A DNA stretch of 64,000 nucleotides from contig NZ_JACJUQ010000005.1 of assembly GCF_014235845.1 (NCBI RefSeq), positions 1 through 64,000 of the forward strand, in the 5' to 3' direction. The stretch is from Pontivivens nitratireducens (GTDB lineage Bacteria; Pseudomonadota; Alphaproteobacteria; Rhodobacterales; Rhodobacteraceae). Positions 62,024 through 64,000 of this stretch are shown piece by piece (within the stretch, counting starts at the first letter, position 1; every line of letters begins with the position of its first letter). The position numbers and the translations under genes are program-made. Below the pieces are notes generated by a model. It made no database searches. It was given only the letters and a program-made list of their open reading frames with translations, and was not told the DNA's origin.

Positions 62024-63367
62024 ATGTCGAAATCGAACTTCAGCCGTCGCGGTGTGCTCAAGACTGGCGCGGCCTTTGGCGGCGTTCTCGCAGCGCCGAC
62101 ATTCTTCACGTCCGCGGCCAACGCGTTCACCAACGCGCCGGGCGCGTCTTCCGTGACATTCGGCTTCAACGTGCCGCAGTCCGGCGCCTATGCCGACGAA
62201 GGTGCGGACGAACTGCGCGCATACCAACTGGCCGTGAAGCACCTGAACGGTGAGGGTGACGGCGGAATGCTCAACACCTTCTCGTCACGTGCGCTGGACG
62301 GCACCGGCATTCTGGGTCGCAAGGTCGAGTATGTTACGGGCGACACGCAGACCAAATCCGACGCTGCGCGTGCCTCTGCCCGCTCGATGATTGAGCAGGA
62401 CGGCGCAATCATGATCACCGGTGGTTCGTCCTCGGGCGTGGCCGTGGCGGTTCAGGGTCTGTGCCAGGAAGCTGGCGTGATCTTCATGGCGGGTCTGACC
62501 CACTCGAACGACACGACCGGCAAGGACAAGAAGGCGAACGGCTTCCGTCACTTCTTCAACGCCTACATGTCTGCGGCTGCCCTGGCACCCGTGCTGTCGG
62601 CCAACTATGGCAATGACCGCAAGGCATATCACCTGACGGCAGATTACACCTGGGGCTGGACGCAGGAAGAATCCATCGCGGCCGCGACCGAAAATCTGGG
62701 CTGGGAGACAATCAACAAGGTGCGCACCCCGCTGGGCGCCGGCGATTTCTCGCAGTACATCACGCCGATCCTGAACTCCGGTGCCGATACGCTGATCCTG
62801 AACCACTATGGCAATGACATGGTGAACTCGCTGACGCAGGCGGTTCAGTTCGGTCTGCGCGACCGTCAGGTCAACGGCAAGGACTTCCAGATCGTCGTTC
62901 CCCTCTACTCCCGCCTGATGGCGCAGGGTGCGGGCGAAAACGTGAAGGGCATCTTCGGCTCCACCAACTGGCACTGGTCGCTTCAGGATGAGGCTTCGCA
63001 GGCCTTTGTGCGCGCGTTCGGTCAGGAATACGGCTTCCCGCCGTCCCAGGCTGCGCATACCTGCTACGTGCAGACGCTGCTCTATGCGGATGCTGTGCAG
63101 CGCGGTGGCGACTTCAACCCGTGCGCGGTGGCCGAAGCCCTCGAAGGGTTCGAGTTCGACGGTATGGGCAACGGGCCGACCCTGTATCGTGCCGCCGATC
63201 ACCAGTGCTTCAAGGACGTTCTGGTGGTGAAGGGCAAGGACAACCCCTCCAACCAGTTCGACCTTCTGGAAGTGGTGGATGTCACCCCGGCCGATCAGGT
63301 TACCTATGCACCCGATCACCCCATGTTCGCCGGTGGTGAGCTGGGTGAGTGCAACCCGGGCGCGTAA
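62024..63367 (+). CDS. ABC transporter substrate-binding protein, branched-chain amino acid (HAAT) class
   Basis: A 447-residue type I binding protein with a twin-arginine signal (SRRGVLKTGAAFGGVLAAP). Mature motifs include TFGFNVPQSGAYADEGADEL, ILGRKVEYVTGD and MITGGSSSGVAVAV. It is longer than LivJ-type proteins, close to UrtA-like members. Substrate is not evident; amides, urea or branched-chain or short-chain acids are candidates. AGGGAGGA lies upstream of the ATG. It is divergent from the ScfR regulator and is followed by a hairpin and a LivH-like permease gene. Confidence 0.86.
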   Translation: MSKSNFSRRGVLKTGAAFGGVLAAPTFFTSAANAFTNAPGASSVTFGFNVPQSGAYADEGADELRAYQLAVKHLNGEGDGGMLNTFSSRALDGTGILGRKVEYVTGDTQTKSDAARASARSMIEQDGAIMITGGSSSGVAVAVQGLCQEAGVIFMAGLTHSNDTTGKDKKANGFRHFFNAYMSAAALAPVLSANYGNDRKAYHLTADYTWGWTQEESIAAATENLGWETINKVRTPLGAGDFSQYITPILNSGADTLILNHYGNDMVNSLTQAVQFGLRDRQVNGKDFQIVVPLYSRLMAQGAGENVKGIFGSTNWHWSLQDEASQAFVRAFGQEYGFPPSQAAHTCYVQTLLYADAVQRGGDFNPCAVAEALEGFEFDGMGNGPTLYRAADHQCFKDVLVVKGKDNPSNQFDLLEVVDVTPADQVTYAPDHPMFAGGELGECNPGA

Positions 63368-63375
63368 GCACCTTC

Positions 63376-63400
63376 GGGCCGCCTTGCCTCGGGGCGGCCC
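63376..63400 (+). promoter_or_regulatory. Intercistronic hairpin after the binding-protein gene
   Basis: gggccgcc (63376-63383) pairs with ggcggccc (63393-63400) around a 9-base loop, 9 bases after the stop and 30 bases before the permease start. It may raise binding-protein message relative to the permease genes. No T-tract follows. Confidence 0.6.
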
Positions 63401-63430
63401 ATCCCCCTCATTCAACACCGGGAGCATCAG

Positions 63431-64000
63431 ATGGGCGATATCGTCCTGCAAATTCTCAATGGCCTCGACAAGGGTTCCGCATATGCGTTGATCGCCCTTG
63501 GCCTCACCCTTATTTTCGGAACGCTCGGCGTTGTGAACTTCGCCCATGGCGCATTGTTCATGCTGGGCGCATTCGTCACCGTTACGTTCACCAACCTGCT
63601 CAGCTTCGAACGCGTCACCCTGTCCGAGACGGAAACGACGGCCTGGGGATCCCCGCTGGAAATCCGCGAGCCCGTGCTTCAGGCATGGTTCGGGGATTTC
63701 GGCCTGTGGTTGATCGACTATTCGGTGCTGGTGTCAATCCTCGTCGCGATCCCGATCATGTTCATCATCGGAGTGGTGATGGAACGCGGGCTTATCAAGC
63801 ATTTCTATTCCCGCCCCCATGCGGAACAGATCCTCGTGACCTTCGGCCTTGCCATCGTGTTGCAGGAAATCGTGCGCACGTTCTATGGCGCGAACTCGAT
63901 CTCGCAATCGGCACCCGACGCGTTGCGCGGAATGATGGATTTCGGGGTCGTTCTGGGATTCGAGCCTGGCATGGTGCCCTATCCCACATGGCGTTTCGTC
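63431..64000 (+). CDS. ABC transporter permease, LivH/UrtB class (partial, runs off window)
   Basis: The frame is open to the window end (190 codons so far). It begins GDIVLQILNGLDKGSAYALIALGLTLIFG and has GVVNFAHGALFMLGAF, the LivH hallmark. More membrane segments follow, including VSILVAIPIMFIIGVVM. It should form the channel for the upstream binding protein, with a LivM-type partner and ATPases expected beyond the window. GGGAGC precedes the ATG. Confidence 0.9.
   Translation, partial: MGDIVLQILNGLDKGSAYALIALGLTLIFGTLGVVNFAHGALFMLGAFVTVTFTNLLSFERVTLSETETTAWGSPLEIREPVLQAWFGDFGLWLIDYSVLVSILVAIPIMFIIGVVMERGLIKHFYSRPHAEQILVTFGLAIVLQEIVRTFYGANSISQSAPDALRGMMDFGVVLGFEPGMVPYPTWRFV

Noticed and set aside
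1-64000. CRISPR arrays
   Set aside because: No regularly spaced direct repeats of 20-40 bases were seen. The only tandem repeat noticed is the 9-bp unit inside znuA.

Overview
The window is a gene-dense, high-GC stretch of an alphaproteobacterial chromosome, most likely from the Rhodobacteraceae (Roseobacter/Rhodobacter group). The clues are a ccoNOQP-ccoGHIS cluster next to an FnrL-type regulator, an SmoS-like sorbitol dehydrogenase, a DUF6478-like gene after ilvD, an ScfR-family regulator, a long DnaE1 and many short start/stop overlaps. No phage, CRISPR array or large island is visible. The only clear mobile DNA is the last 63 bases of an IS5-family transposase at the left edge.

Left part (1-21.4 kb). 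A minus-strand run holds DUF1467, methylmalonyl-CoA epimerase, an orphan ligase-associated exonuclease, three poorly known proteins and ilvD. Next comes a minus-strand operon, xdhA-xdhB-xdhC followed by an ABC transporter of the nucleoside/BMP class, mostly joined by overlapping start and stop codons. It looks like a combined purine uptake and oxidation unit. Then follow an unknown gene, dnaE, an iron-dependent alcohol dehydrogenase and tRNA-Gln(UUG).

Middle part (21.8-38.2 kb). A first polyamine-type ABC transporter is followed by a small metal/redox cluster (His/Met/Cys-rich secreted protein, CopG-like DUF411 protein, c-type cytochrome, glutaredoxin-MauE fusion). After it come a BKACE enzyme, purU, smoS, gntK and the zinc operon znuA-zur-znuC-znuB with a Zur-like operator on its promoter. 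mscS comes next. A stress-type envelope operon follows: a 22-residue membrane peptide, a YqjD-like protein, a YqjE-like protein and a DUF3618 protein, with an EcfG-like promoter and a strong terminator.

Right part (38.2-64 kb). The cbb3 oxidase operon and its assembly operon lie beside fnrL, with an FNR box in front of each of the three units. One box sits in the apex of a perfect 17-bp inverted repeat. puuA diverges from a second polyamine transporter, potFGHI. A run of sseA, an acetyltransferase, an aspartate/aromatic aminotransferase and an ornithine cyclodeaminase homologue follows, then a second tiny membrane peptide with its own EcfG-like promoter. The right end holds a sensory circuit: a symporter-histidine kinase, a small membrane protein, a lone receiver, and an ScfR-family regulator divergent from a branched-chain-amino-acid-class ABC transporter.

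The most unusual observation is that this ScfR regulator carries a segment matching the phosphoacceptor (DHp) helix pair of the neighbouring histidine kinase, gapless over 42 residues with 22 identities and with the histidine kept. All functional calls come from reading the sequence; no database search was run.
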